Positions 32,128-44,707 of a stretch of 64,000 nt of DNA are shown here, in pieces. The DNA comes from Streptomyces sp. ISL-10 (GTDB lineage Bacteria > Actinomycetota > Actinomycetes > Streptomycetales > Streptomycetaceae): assembly GCF_018614575.1 (NCBI RefSeq), contig NZ_JAGGOJ010000010.1, positions 310,001 to 374,000 of the forward strand. Reading direction: 5' to 3'. Position 1 is the first letter of the stretch, and every line of letters starts with the position of its first letter. The position numbers and the translations under genes were made by a program. The notes under the pieces are model-generated. The model searched no databases. It was not told the DNA's origin and worked only from the letters and a program-made list of their open reading frames with translations.

Positions 32128-32586
32128 CTAGGCGAGGGGGAAGGGCACACCGTGCTCGGCGGCGGGCCGGGGGCCGAAGATGCGCCGTTCCTCCTCGGTG
32201 ATGGCGACGTCGTTGATGCTCGCCTCCCTGCGCGCCATCAGACCCGCCGCGTCGAACTCCCACAGTTCGTTGCCGTAGGACCGCCACCACCGGCCGCCGG
32301 CGTCGCGGCTCTCGTACTGGAAGCGGACGGCGATCCGGTTGCCGTCGTACGCCCACAGTTCCTTGCGCAGCGCGTAGTCGCTCTCCCGCTCCCATTTCCT
32401 CGTCAGGAAGTCGACGATCGCCTCGCGCCCGGTGACGAAGACGTCCCGGTTGCGCCAGAGAGAGTCGTGTGTGTACGCGAGCGAGACCCGGTGCGGGTCG
32501 CGGGTGTTCCAGGCGTCCTCGGCCGCCTGGACCTTCAGGGCCGCCGTCTCGGCGGTGAAGGGCGGCAGCGGGGGGCGTGCGGTCAT
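32128..32586 (-). CDS. DUF1348 / nuclear transport factor 2-like protein
   Basis: 152-aa NTF2-fold (cystatin-like cone) protein of the DUF1348 type, containing [26 protein letters not shown] and FLTRKWERE. Such proteins bind small molecules or act as modest enzymes; the specific role is unknown. The ATG at 32586 with GGAGGAG just upstream is preferred over the ATG at 32607. It diverges from a TetR gene, with two 16-bp operators in the 125-bp gap, so it is probably the regulator's main target. Confidence 0.85.
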   Translation of the reverse strand: MTARPPLPPFTAETAALKVQAAEDAWNTRDPHRVSLAYTHDSLWRNRDVFVTGREAIVDFLTRKWERESDYALRKELWAYDGNRIAVRFQYESRDAGGRWWRSYGNELWEFDAAGLMARREASINDVAITEEERRIFGPRPAAEHGVPFPLA

Positions 32587-32638
32587 GACTCCTCCATCGG
32601 GGTGCACGGCGCCCCGCGATCGAGGCGCCGCACCAAGG

Positions 32639-32689
32639 GAGAACCAACGTTCTCCATCGGTGCTGCTAACCTAGAGAACGATGGTTCTC
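32639..32689. promoter_or_regulatory. Two TetR operators in the divergent promoter
   Basis: GAGAACCAACGTTCTC (32639-32654) and GAGAACGATGGTTCTC (32674-32689) share the palindromic frame GAGAAC-N4-GTTCTC and lie 35 bp apart. TAACCT (32667-32672) on the plus strand and TAGGTT on the minus strand sit between them as possible -10 elements, so binding would repress both the NTF2-like gene and the tetR gene. Confidence 0.75.
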
Positions 32690-32711
32690 GCGTCAAGGAG
32701 GGGGAGTCGGC

Positions 32712-33269
32712 ATGGACAGCGCGACCGCCAGGCAACGCGCCCTGGACGCGGCCGAGGAGCTGTTCTACTCGCGGGGCATCCAGGCGGTCGGCATGGACGC
32801 GATCCGCACCGCGTCCGGGGTTTCCCTCAAGCGCCTGTACCAGCTCTTCCCCAACAAGGAACAGCTCGTCGACGCCTACCTGGAGCGGCGCGACCTCCGC
32901 TGGCGCCGAAGCCTCGCCGACCATGTCGAGCGCTCCGCGGAACCCGCGGAGCGACTGCTGGCGGTCTTCGACTGGCTGTACGCATGGTTCCGCGAGCCCG
33001 GTTTCCGCGGCTGTGCGTGGATCAACGGCTACGGGGAGCTCGGCGCGACCTCGCCCGCGGTGGCCGCCCGGGCCAGGGCGCACAAACAGGCGTTCAAGGA
33101 CTATCTGGCGGAGCTGGTGAGCGCCGCGGGCCTGCCCGCCGACACCGCGGAACACCTGCGGCTGCTCGCCGAGGGTGCGATGGCGACGGCCGGGATCCTC
33201 GGCGACCCGCACGCCGCGCTGCACGCCCGGCAGGCCGCGGCCCGCCTCGTCGCCGCCGAGGCCGGCTGA
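32712..33269 (+). CDS. TetR/AcrR family transcriptional regulator
   Basis: 185 aa. N-terminal DNA-binding domain with helix-turn-helix (AIRTASGVSLKRLYQLFPNK, about 31-50) and a ligand-binding helical domain with FRGCAWINGYGELG near residue 97, a sequence common in the TetR C-terminal group controlling small detoxification enzymes. ATG 32712 has GGAGGGGGAG upstream. It diverges from the NTF2-like gene and two matching operators lie upstream, so it very probably autoregulates. A 9-bp hairpin terminates it. Confidence 0.92.
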   Translation: MDSATARQRALDAAEELFYSRGIQAVGMDAIRTASGVSLKRLYQLFPNKEQLVDAYLERRDLRWRRSLADHVERSAEPAERLLAVFDWLYAWFREPGFRGCAWINGYGELGATSPAVAARARAHKQAFKDYLAELVSAAGLPADTAEHLRLLAEGAMATAGILGDPHAALHARQAAARLVAAEAG

Positions 33270-33352
33270 AGTCGGGCGGGTCCGGCCGGGGTCGGTCGGG
33301 GCTGCCGAGGAACAGCCGTACCATGACACAGCCGCTCATACCGCCCGCCCCA

Positions 33353-33373
33353 ACGGGCCCTGCCAGGGCCCGT
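33353..33373. terminator. Hairpin after the TetR gene
   Basis: ACGGGCCCT-GCC-AGGGCCCGT: perfect 9-bp stem with a 3-base loop, in the 248-bp gap before the SpoIIE phosphatase gene. The rest of the gap shows no gene. Confidence 0.55.
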
Positions 33374-33517
33374 GGAGACCGAGTTGTGCGAAGACCTTGG
33401 TCAACACCGGCCTGGTTGGCATGCTTGAGCAACCCGCGGCCGAGGCACGTGAACGCGGGGGCTTCGATCCGCCCTACGCGGTTCGCCCAGCTTATGCGGG
33501 AGGTGTAGAAAGAGCAT

Positions 33518-36235
33518 ATGGCCGGACGCTACGGCCGGACGCGCTCGGTTCTGCGGATGAGAACTGTCGCAGGTCAGGTCTTTCTCCTGCAGGTGGCGAT
33601 CGTGGTGTTGCTCGTCGCCGCAGCCATGGCGGCGCTCGTGCTCCAGTCCCGCACCGACAGTGAACGGGAGGCCCGCAACCGGTCGGTCGCCGTGGCCGAG
33701 ACCTTCGCGAACGCGCCCGGCACCGCCGAGGCCATCACCGGCCCGAACCCTACCGCCGTGCTCCAGCCACGCGCCGAAGAGGCCCGCGAGCGCTCCGGGG
33801 TCGACTTCATCGTCGTCCTCAACACCGAGGGCATCCGCTACACCCACCCTTTCACCGACCGCATCGGCAAGAAGTTCGTCGGCAACTACGCGCCCGCGCT
33901 GGAAGGCCGTATCGTCACCGAGAAGATCATCGGGACGATCGGGCCCCTCGTCCAGGCCGTCGTCCCGGTCAGGGCGAGCGACGGCAGGATCGTCGGTCTG
34001 GTGTCCGCGGGTATCACCATCGAAAACGTCAGCGGCGTCGTTGAGGACCAGTTCCCCCTCCTGTTCGGCTCTGCGGCCGGGGTCCTGCTGCTGACGACCG
34101 GCGGCACCGCTCTGGTCACCCGCAGGCTGCGCCGCCAGACCCACGGCCTGGGGCCGGCCGAGATGACTCGCATGTACGAACATCACGACGCCGTCCTGCA
34201 CGCGGTCCGCGAAGGCGTCGTCATCATCGGCGGGGACGGCCGGCTGCTGCTCGCCAACGACGAGGCGCGCAGGCTGCTGGACCTGCCGGCCGATGTGGAC
34301 GGTGCCCCGGTCGGCGAGCTCGGACTCGATTCGCACACCGCACGCCTGCTGTCCACCGGCCGCATCGCCACCGACGAGATCATCCCGGTCGGCGACCGGC
34401 TGCTCGCCGTCAACCAGCGGACGACGGACCAGGCGGGTGGGCCGCCCGGCACGGTCGCGACGTTCAGGGACACCACGGAGCTTCAGGCACTCACCGGCCG
34501 GGTCGATGTGGCGCGGGGCCGGCTGAAGTTGCTGTACGACGCCGGCACGGAGATCGGCACCACGCTCGACGTGGTGCGCACCTGCGAGGAGTTGTGCGAG
34601 TTCGCCGCCGCCCGGTTCGCCGACTTCGCCACCGTCGACCTGGCGGAGGCCGTGCTGCGCGGCGAGGAGCCGACGGCCACCGGGGTGGACGTCGACATGC
34701 GGCGCACGGCGTTCAGCGGCCCCGACGACGCGGCGCTGTACCCGCTCGGCCATGCGATCCGCTTCCTGCGCACGACGCCGCTCGGTTCGGGCCTCGGCAA
34801 GGGCGAGGCCGTCCTGGAGACGGATCTGAGCACGTTCTCCGGCTGGCAGGAGCAGGACCCGGTGCGCGCGCCGAAACTGGTCGAGTACGGGATGCACTCC
34901 ATGATCGCGGTGCCGGTGCGGGCGAGGGGCGTGGTGCTGGGCGTCGCCATGTTCTGGCGGGCCCGGACACCGGAGCCGTTCGAGGACGAGGACCTCTCGC
35001 TCGCGGAGGAACTGGTGGCCCGTGCCGCGGTGAGTGTCGACAACGCCCGGCGCTACTCCCGCGAACACACGATGGCCGTGACGCTGCAGCGCAGCCTGCT
35101 GCCCCGGGTCCTGCCCGAACAGACCGCGCTGGACGTGGCGTACCGCTACCGCCCGGCGCAGGCCGGGCTGGGGGGCCTCGGCGGCGTGGGCGGCGACTGG
35201 TTCGACATCATTCCGCTGCCGGGGGCGCGCGTGGCGCTGGTCGTCGGGGACGTGGTCGGGCACGGACTGCACGCCGCGGCGACCATGGGGCGGCTGCGCA
35301 CCGCCGTGCACAACTTCTCCAGCCTGGATCTGCCGCCGGACGAACTGCTGTGGCATCTCGACGAACTGGTGGCCCGTATCGACCAGGACGAGGCGGACGA
35401 CTGCGTGGACGCCTCGGTCACCGGTGCCACCTGCATCTACGCGATCTACGATCCGGTCTCCGGGAACTGCAGCATCGCGCGGGCCGGCCATCTCCAGCCC
35501 GCGATCGTCCACCCGGACGGAACGGCCGAGTTCGCCGATGTGCCGGGCGGTCCACCGCTGGGGCTCGGCGGCATGCCGTTCGAGACGCTGGAACTGCGGC
35601 TGGCCGCCGACAGCCGGCTGGTCCTGTACACCGACGGGCTCATCGAGGACCGTGAGCGGGAGATCGACCAGGGCCTGGAGTTGCTGCGCCACACTCTGGA
35701 GCACAACGGCGGCCGCACGCCCGACGAGACGTGCGAGGCAGTCCTCGCGGCACTGCTCCCAGAGCGCCCGCGCGACGACATCGCCCTACTGGTGGGACGC
35801 ACCCGCGTCATGACGTCGGACCAGGTCGCCCAATGGGACGTGCCGCCGGACCCGGCCGCCGTGCGGCGGGTACGGGCCGCGGTGTCGCTGAAGCTCTCCG
35901 AGTGGGACGTGGGCGAGGAGGCGTTCACCACGGAACTGATCCTCAGTGAGCTGGTGACCAATGCGATCCGCTACGCCGACGGGCCCATCCAGGTACGGCT
36001 GATCCGCGACCGCAGCCTCATCTGCGAGGTGTCGGACAGCAGCAGCACCTCACCCCATCTGCGGCAGGCGGCGACCACGGACGAGGGGGGTCGGGGGCTG
36101 TTCCTCGTGGCTCAGTTCGCGGACCGCTGGGGTACGCGGTACACAGCGGACGGCAAGGTGATCTGGGCGGAGCAGCCGCTGTCACCCGGTGTGCCGGCCC
36201 TCGTCGACGGCGACAGACGATCACCCCTGCCCTAG
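33518..36235 (+). CDS. Multidomain sensor SpoIIE-type PP2C phosphatase with HATPase
   Basis: 905-aa membrane sensor. Order: first membrane helix (about 20-42), extracytoplasmic single-Cache-like domain resembling DcuS/CitA sensors (RSGVDFIVVLNTEGIRYTHP, GKKFVGNYAPALEG), second helix (about 183-203), PAS (about 218-320), GAF (about 345-510), PP2C/SpoIIE phosphatase (GGVGGDWFD, VVGDVVGHG, GHLQPAI, TDGLIEDR, PRDDIALLV) and a C-terminal anti-sigma-type HATPase (ELILSELVTNAIRYA, GGRGLFLV). The typical partner-switching output: dephosphorylating and phosphorylating STAS anti-anti-sigma factors in response to a small extracellular ligand. Monocistronic; ATG 33518 follows GGAGGTG at long spacing, and the ATG at 33557 is possible. 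Confidence 0.92.
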   Translation: MAGRYGRTRSVLRMRTVAGQVFLLQVAIVVLLVAAAMAALVLQSRTDSEREARNRSVAVAETFANAPGTAEAITGPNPTAVLQPRAEEARERSGVDFIVVLNTEGIRYTHPFTDRIGKKFVGNYAPALEGRIVTEKIIGTIGPLVQAVVPVRASDGRIVGLVSAGITIENVSGVVEDQFPLLFGSAAGVLLLTTGGTALVTRRLRRQTHGLGPAEMTRMYEHHDAVLHAVREGVVIIGGDGRLLLANDEARRLLDLPADVDGAPVGELGLDSHTARLLSTGRIATDEIIPVGDRLLAVNQRTTDQAGGPPGTVATFRDTTELQALTGRVDVARGRLKLLYDAGTEIGTTLDVVRTCEELCEFAAARFADFATVDLAEAVLRGEEPTATGVDVDMRRTAFSGPDDAALYPLGHAIRFLRTTPLGSGLGKGEAVLETDLSTFSGWQEQDPVRAPKLVEYGMHSMIAVPVRARGVVLGVAMFWRARTPEPFEDEDLSLAEELVARAAVSVDNARRYSREHTMAVTLQRSLLPRVLPEQTALDVAYRYRPAQAGLGGLGGVGGDWFDIIPLPGARVALVVGDVVGHGLHAAATMGRLRTAVHNFSSLDLPPDELLWHLDELVARIDQDEADDCVDASVTGATCIYAIYDPVSGNCSIARAGHLQPAIVHPDGTAEFADVPGGPPLGLGGMPFETLELRLAADSRLVLYTDGLIEDREREIDQGLELLRHTLEHNGGRTPDETCEAVLAALLPERPRDDIALLVGRTRVMTSDQVAQWDVPPDPAAVRRVRAAVSLKLSEWDVGEEAFTTELILSELVTNAIRYADGPIQVRLIRDRSLICEVSDSSSTSPHLRQAATTDEGGRGLFLVAQFADRWGTRYTADGKVIWAEQPLSPGVPALVDGDRRSPLP

Positions 36236-36414
36236 GGGCGGTGCGCTGGCCGCCGGCACCGAACTGCCGCCTGAGCCCGCCTGATTCGCCCCGGGCGGGA
36301 TCACCCGGGCGGCGGGAACACGGTCGGTCCCGGCTCGCACGTCCGCTCCGCCACCCGTCTCGTTGACCAACGGGCCCGGCATGCACGGCCGTTGCGCGCC
36401 AGGCCCCGGCCCGT

Positions 36415-37494
36415 TCAGCTCGTCGTGGCGATGTAGTAGACGTTCAGCGGGTCGCCCTCGACGGAGCGGACGTCCACCGACCGGAAGCCCGCCTCCGACA
36501 GCATGCGCTCGGCGGTCTCCTGACCCCAGACGGTGCCCAGGCCCGCGCCACCGGTGCTGAGGGAGGTCGTCATGCAGTAGAAGACGGAGAAGCCGAAGAG
36601 CGCGGGTCCGAAGGGATGGCCGATGTTCTTCTCCAGCCTGCTGGAGGCGGCGATGTCGCCCATGAGGAAGGTGCCGCCCTCCCGCAGCGACTTCGCGATC
36701 ACCGCCAGGGTGCGGGCGGGCTGCGCCAGATCGTGGATCACGTCGAAGGCGGTGATCAGGTCGTACCGGCCGGAGATCTCCGTCGAGTCGCCGAGGATGA
36801 ACTCCACGTTGTCCAGGCCCAGCCCGGCGGCCTCCGCGCGGCCTGCCGCGATGCCGGCCTCGGACCGGTCGATGCCGGAGAACCTGCTCACGGGATACGC
36901 CTGGGCCAGCACGACGGGCGCGTGCCCCTCCCCGGTTCCCACGTCGAGGGCGTCGATGCCGGAGCGCAGCCGGTCGGTGAGCCCGGGCACGAGCGGGATG
37001 ATGACGTCGACGAGGGCCTGGTCGTAGACGCGGGCGGTCTCCTCGGCCTGCAGCGCCTGGAAGCGCGGATAGGCCGAGTACGGGACGCCGCCGCCCTCGC
37101 GGAAGGATCGCACGACCTGCTGCTCGACCTCGCCCATGAGGGCGATGTACGGCATGAGCCCCGCGAGGTTGTCCGTTCCCGCCGCGCGGGTCAGCGAGGC
37201 CGCGTGCTCGGGCGGCAGCCGGTAGGTCCGGCCCCCGGGGTCGTACTCGACGAAGCCTCCGACGACCATGCCGCCGAGCCATTCGCGCACATAGCGCTCG
37301 TCGAGCCCCGCCGCCTTGGCGATCTCGTCGCTGGTCGAGGGGGCCAGCCCGGCCAGGGTGTCGAAGAGGCCCGTCTGGTGACCGACGCTGGTCAGGAGCG
37401 CGAGGGCGCCCTTGTTCAGGACATCGACCACCTCACCGGCGAACGCCTCCTGCTTCGCCGGATCCGTGGCGGGCTGTGTCTCGGTGCTCGGCAT
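36415..37494 (-). CDS. Class I SAM-dependent methyltransferase with winged-helix N-terminus
   Basis: 359 aa, similar in layout to Rv2258c-type methyltransferases: N-terminal winged-helix dimerisation region (STSDEIAKAAGLDERYVREW, about 53-72) and a Rossmann methyltransferase domain with motif I ALDVGTGEGHAPVVLA (about 182-197) and FDVIHDLAQP as the post-II acidic/His motif. Small-molecule O-, N- or C-methylation is expected; the substrate is unknown. ATG 37494 follows GGGAAGGGAG. It is convergent with the SpoIIE phosphatase gene, and no biosynthetic partner is adjacent. Confidence 0.88.
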   Translation of the reverse strand: MPSTETQPATDPAKQEAFAGEVVDVLNKGALALLTSVGHQTGLFDTLAGLAPSTSDEIAKAAGLDERYVREWLGGMVVGGFVEYDPGGRTYRLPPEHAASLTRAAGTDNLAGLMPYIALMGEVEQQVVRSFREGGGVPYSAYPRFQALQAEETARVYDQALVDVIIPLVPGLTDRLRSGIDALDVGTGEGHAPVVLAQAYPVSRFSGIDRSEAGIAAGRAEAAGLGLDNVEFILGDSTEISGRYDLITAFDVIHDLAQPARTLAVIAKSLREGGTFLMGDIAASSRLEKNIGHPFGPALFGFSVFYCMTTSLSTGGAGLGTVWGQETAERMLSEAGFRSVDVRSVEGDPLNVYYIATTS

Positions 37495-37684
37495 GACCGC
37501 TCCCTTCCCCGGGGCCCACGCCGCGCACCGACGAGGGCCGGTCCACCTTTGTCACGTTACGCCCGAACGGCGATGCCTGACCTTACGAAGCGGGAACGGC
37601 GCCCCGCCCCTGTCCGCCCCCGCGCCGTGGCCCTCGCGGGCTCCCCGAATGGTCCCGTACGGGAACGACGGCGGCGCCCGCCGT

Positions 37685-38179
37685 TCAGCGCACCGGGATC
37701 AGCAGCTCCGGCCGGTCCCACAGGACCGCGGGCGGCTCGGCCTTCACCGTGCCCGTCCTGTGGGCGCCCACGCTCAGGTAGAAGCCCTCGGCGGGCGGAT
37801 GGGACACCACACGGACGGCCTCGACGCCGGCCTCACGGGCACGGTCCTTCATATGGGCAATGAGGCAGCGCCCGATGCCGAGCCCCTGGGCATCGTCGGC
37901 GACAAACATCAGATCGAGCTCGGGCGGGGACAGGACGAGGGCGTAGAAGCCGAGCAGCCGGTCGTCGTCACCGGTCGCGAGATACACCTCATGGGTCTCG
38001 ACGTAGTCGGGGCCGACGCGGTACCCGGCCACCATCGCCGCGTAATGCCCCTCGTAGGCACGGGAGTTGCGCACCAGGCGGGTGAGCCGCCTGGTGTCAC
38101 GCGCCGTGGCCCGGACGATGCGCACCCTCTTGCCGCGCCGACCGCCGCCGGGCAAGGTGACCGTAAGGGGCTCTTTCAT
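37685..38179 (-). CDS. GNAT family N-acetyltransferase
   Basis: 164-aa acetyl-CoA-dependent acetyltransferase. Motif A, VADDAQGLGIGRCLIAHMKD (about 105-124), contains the Q/RxxGxG/A pyrophosphate loop as QGLGIG; LLGFYAL and the C-terminal FYLSVGAHRTG strand fit the fold. ATG 38179 is the first credible start; the frame continues upstream only as antisense of the neighbour. Acceptor unknown. The 190 bp between it and the methyltransferase hold no gene. Confidence 0.87.
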   Translation of the reverse strand: MKEPLTVTLPGGGRRGKRVRIVRATARDTRRLTRLVRNSRAYEGHYAAMVAGYRVGPDYVETHEVYLATGDDDRLLGFYALVLSPPELDLMFVADDAQGLGIGRCLIAHMKDRAREAGVEAVRVVSHPPAEGFYLSVGAHRTGTVKAEPPAVLWDRPELLIPVR

Positions 38180-38232
38180 GCTACGAGTATGACAGACGTG
38201 GCGGCGGGGTTCGCGGACACGACCTGGGCCCA

Positions 38233-38958
38233 TCAGGCGGTGCGCCAGTAACCAAGGGCGCTGACCCGGTCCTTGGGCAGGGCCAGTTCCTTGCGGACGA
38301 AGGCGGTGAGGGTGCGGGTCGTCGCCGTGTCGCAGGCGATCCAGACGTACGCGCCGGCCGGGTCGTCGAGCAGGTCGGGCAGCGCCTGGCTGACCTGCTC
38401 GACGAGATGCGCGCCTCCGTCGCGGCGCGGGACGCGCCGCACGTCGTGGCGGTCGGGATCGACGCGCAGCGGCAGGTCCGCGTCCGACGCGTGGCCGGTC
38501 TCGAACCAGACGGTCGCGGGCACGGCGGGGAACGCGCCGAGCAGGGAGTTGATCGCCGGGAGCGACGCGGGGTCTCCGACGACGAACAGGCGGGAGGGTT
38601 CGGGCACCGGTGCCGTGAAGCCCGTGCCCTGGAGAGTGGCCTCGACGGTGTCGCCCGGTCGCGCCGTGCGCGCCCAGTCGCTGGCACAGCCGTCGTGGAG
38701 GGCGAACTCGAGACTGAACGTGCCCGCCGCCGGGTCCGGGTCGACCAGGGTGTAGGCGCGCTGGTGCGGCTTGCCCGCGTCGCTGAACCAGACGCGCACC
38801 CACATCGTGGGGTGCACACCGGTCTGCGCGAGCATGCCGCCGTCGGTGAAGTCGATCCTCCGGAAATGGTCGGTGACTTCTTCCGCGCCGGTGACGGTGA
38901 ACGTGAAGTCCTTGCCCCGCATCAGTTTGAGGACGACGCCCTCCCAGCCATGCCCCAC
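38233..38958 (-). CDS. Siderophore-interacting protein (FAD/NAD(P)H ferric-siderophore reductase)
   Basis: 241-aa cytosolic flavoprotein of the ViuB/SIP family that reduces ferric siderophores to release iron. FAD domain: HPTMWVRVW, QRAYTLVDPDP (RxYTxR-like) and FSLEFALHDG; NAD(P)-binding half with FVVGDPASLPAI (about 135-146) and a C-terminal RVSALGYWR. GTG 38958 has GGGGAGG upstream and removes a 42-residue low-complexity extension that would otherwise be included. An iron box lies about 130 bp upstream, so expression should rise under iron starvation. Confidence 0.9.
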   Translation of the reverse strand: MGHGWEGVVLKLMRGKDFTFTVTGAEEVTDHFRRIDFTDGGMLAQTGVHPTMWVRVWFSDAGKPHQRAYTLVDPDPAAGTFSLEFALHDGCASDWARTARPGDTVEATLQGTGFTAPVPEPSRLFVVGDPASLPAINSLLGAFPAVPATVWFETGHASDADLPLRVDPDRHDVRRVPRRDGGAHLVEQVSQALPDLLDDPAGAYVWIACDTATTRTLTAFVRKELALPKDRVSALGYWRTA

Positions 38959-39085
38959 TGCGCTCTCCCCTCCCCGCCGGATTCCGGCCCTCACGCCCCC
39001 AGCCCCGGTTCCGGCCAACCGGCCCCGACCGGACTCCGGCACGGAACACCGGCAGGAGACGTTTCCCGAACAGCCCTGCCTCAAG

Positions 39086-39104
39086 TTAGGACACCCTAAC
39101 CTGA
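39086..39104 (-). promoter_or_regulatory. Iron box (IdeR/DmdR1-type operator)
   Basis: The 19-bp sequence TTAGGACACCCTAACCTGA matches the consensus TTAGGTTAGSCTAACCTAA at about 14 positions, including the outer TTAGG and CTAACCT halves. It is upstream of the siderophore-interacting protein gene and no other gene starts nearby. Confidence 0.75.
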
Positions 39105-39309
39105 AGAGTCGGGAAACAGTGCGGCACAGCGATCCAGCGGGACCCCTGGGGCAAACGGCGACGTGGACGAGGGCGAGGGCGAAGGGTTCAGTGTGCGCTG
39201 GCCGGCACGGGCCGGCGAGGACATCGTTCGCCGCGCTGCCCGCGCTGCTGCGGGCCGGCGCAGCTCGCCTTCCTCACCCGTGAGGCGGTGGAAGTCCAGG
39301 GCTGACGCC

Positions 39310-39355
39310 CGCCGGTGGACCGCCACGGAACGCGCCCCGTGGCGGTCCACCGGCG
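39310..39355. terminator. 19-bp hairpin after ligA
   Basis: Perfect inverted repeat (39310-39328 with 39337-39355) with an 8-base loop, 5 bp beyond the ligA stop codon. The rest of 39105-39309 has no gene that I can support. Confidence 0.8.
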
Positions 39356-39360
39356 TCCCC

Positions 39361-42725
<3,365 letters not shown>

Positions 42726-43075
42726 TTCGGCCCGCGCCGAAGGGACTCACCGACCACGTGATCCGTGATCCGACCGCGCACTCGTGTTCCCGTCCGCGGA
42801 CAGACGTCCGGTGATGACATATGCCACCGCCTCGCAAGACCGCTTTCGCCACACTCATCACAGCAGTCACGGACGCCGAGGTCCTGCACAGGTGCCGCGT
42901 ACCCTGGGCTCCCGAACAGGGGGCCGAAGGCTCGGAGAGCCTGGGGCATATGTCCGAGGCACCACCGGATCGAGTGTTGCCAAATGGCTTACGGCCCTTC
43001 GCCGCCTGTGCAACAGTCGTACCCGGTCCCTGTATCAGTCCTGGCCCGGTGGCCGCGCCTGTATCGGAGTACGAC
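42726..43075. other. 350-bp gap without a supported gene
   Basis: I see no gene in this gap. Short frames occur on both strands (for example a minus-strand one with CCDECGESG), but none has a ribosome binding site, consistent codon bias or a recognisable family. It probably contains the promoter of the SpoIIE gene at 43076. Confidence 0.5.
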
Positions 43076-44518
43076 ATGCCGTCCCATGTGTTCGCGGACC
43101 GTCCCGCCCAACCGCCCGAGCGTGGCGCCGTCGACGCCCTCATCACCCGCACTCGCAGGCTGCGCGGAGACGTGGACGCGGTGCGCCAGGACACGGTGGG
43201 CGCCGACGACGACCCGCAGGGACGATGGCAGCGGGCGCTCTACGATCTGGCGGTCCATCACCTGGACGACCTGGGCGCGCACTTGGACCAACTCCGGGAG
43301 GGACTCCCACCGGAGACCGCGGACGCCTTCGCGAGCGAGCTCGCGGCATACGAGGCGGACACTGCCGCGGATACAGGATCGCTGCTCAGCCGGGTCGGCA
43401 GCACGGAGTGGAACCTGCTGACCGACGAGGTGAGCTGGTCCGACGAGTTGTACCAGATCCTCGGCCGCGACCCCGAGGCCGGCCCGATGTCCCTCGACGA
43501 GCTGCCCTCTTGCGTCTTCGCCGAGGACCAGTCCCTGCTCACCGCGATGGTGACGGACTGTCTGGTCGACGGACGGCCCATCGACGGCGAGTTCCGCATC
43601 GTCCGGCCCGACGGCCGCGTGCGCACCGTGCACATGATGGGCGAGCCCGTCCTCGACTCCGACGGATCGACGGCCTCCATGTGGGCCGTCCTCCGCGATG
43701 TCAGCGAACTGCGGCGCAGCCAGCGGGCGGTACGCGAGAGCAGGGACTCCCTCCAGCGGCGGCAGCACTTCGAGCGGACCGAGCGCCGGCTCGCCGTCGA
43801 GATGCAGGAAGCCGTGCTGCCGCCCTGGTGCGGTTCGCTCCGCTTCCCGCCCGGCAGCCCCACGCCGCTGGACATCGCCGCCCACTGTCGTCCCTCGGCG
43901 CACGGCGCACTCATCGGCGCCGACTGGTACGACGCCTTGCAACTGCCCGGCGGCGAGACCCTGTTGAGCGTCGGGGATCTCACGGGCCACGGGATGGCAG
44001 CCACATCGTCGATGGCCATGCTGCTCGGCGCCCTGCGGGGCATGGCGGTGGCGGGTATCCGCCCGGGACAGCTCATGGCCCATCTGAACCAGCTACTGGA
44101 CAGCTCCCCGCAGCCCGCCCTCAGCACCGCGGTGTGCTGCCGATACGTCCCGGCGACCCGCGTCCTGACCTGGGCGCAGGCGGGACACCCCGCCCCGCTG
44201 TTGTTCCGCGGCGGGACGGGGCAAGCGCTGTCCACGCTCGACGGGGCGCTGCTGGGAGCGACCGGCGGCGCGTCGTACGAGCAGGGCGAACTGACCCTGC
44301 GACCCGGTGATGTGCTGGTCCTGCACACCGACGGTCTGACGCGTACGAGCGAGGCGGCAGCAAGCGCCGCGGTTCCGGCGGACCGGCTGACGGCGCTGGC
44401 AGCACGGATCACCGAGGCTCGTGACGCACAGGAGTGCCTCAGGGGCGTGGTGGAGGAATTGGGTGAGGGCGACCGCGAGGGCGACGCCTGTGTGCTGGTC
44501 GCGAAGGTGATCGCATAG
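43076..44518 (+). CDS. PAS-SpoIIE PP2C phosphatase
   Basis: 480-aa soluble serine phosphatase. An N-terminal helical segment (about 15-90) is followed by a PAS domain (GSTEWNLLTDEVSWSDELYQ, about 105-215) and a coiled stretch leading to the PP2C/SpoIIE domain: GADWYDALQLPGG, SVGDLTGHGMAAT, QAGHPAPLL and HTDGLTRT. No membrane helix and no HATPase, unlike the larger paralogue at 33518. It should dephosphorylate a STAS-domain anti-anti-sigma factor. ATG 43076 has GGAG 6 nt upstream. It lies next to nsdA, convergent with it. Confidence 0.92.
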   Translation: MPSHVFADRPAQPPERGAVDALITRTRRLRGDVDAVRQDTVGADDDPQGRWQRALYDLAVHHLDDLGAHLDQLREGLPPETADAFASELAAYEADTAADTGSLLSRVGSTEWNLLTDEVSWSDELYQILGRDPEAGPMSLDELPSCVFAEDQSLLTAMVTDCLVDGRPIDGEFRIVRPDGRVRTVHMMGEPVLDSDGSTASMWAVLRDVSELRRSQRAVRESRDSLQRRQHFERTERRLAVEMQEAVLPPWCGSLRFPPGSPTPLDIAAHCRPSAHGALIGADWYDALQLPGGETLLSVGDLTGHGMAATSSMAMLLGALRGMAVAGIRPGQLMAHLNQLLDSSPQPALSTAVCCRYVPATRVLTWAQAGHPAPLLFRGGTGQALSTLDGALLGATGGASYEQGELTLRPGDVLVLHTDGLTRTSEAAASAAVPADRLTALAARITEARDAQECLRGVVEELGEGDREGDACVLVAKVIA

Positions 44519-44574
44519 TCAGAAGGTGAGTCGCGTGGACAGTGGTGCGAGTGCCCCTCGCCGGGGGGGGACCG

Positions 44575-44692
44575 CCTCTTGAGCGGTGGTCGAGTGCTGC
44601 CTCGTGACCGCGGGGCCAGGCTGCCCGTTGACCGGTGGTCGAGCGTTGCGTCGTCACCGTCGGCCGGCCGCCTCTTGACTGGTGGTCGAGCG
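44575..44692. repeat. Three 22-bp direct repeats between SpoIIE and nsdA
   Basis: Copies start at 44575, 44624 and 44671 with the core TTGA-N2-GGTGGTCGAG; periods are 49 and 47 bp. They lie just past the 3' end of nsdA and fill the 189-bp gap. No further copies, so not a CRISPR. Confidence 0.75.
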
Positions 44693-44707
44693 CGTCACAC
44701 CCGCCCG

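Noticed and set aside
32681..33508. Long frame starting at the ATG inside the second TetR operator
   Set aside because: It is a shifted frame over the tetR gene with Arg/Gly-rich shadow composition.
44575..44692. CRISPR array
   Set aside because: Only three repeats of 22 bp, spacers themselves GC-similar, and no cas genes; reported as direct repeats instead.
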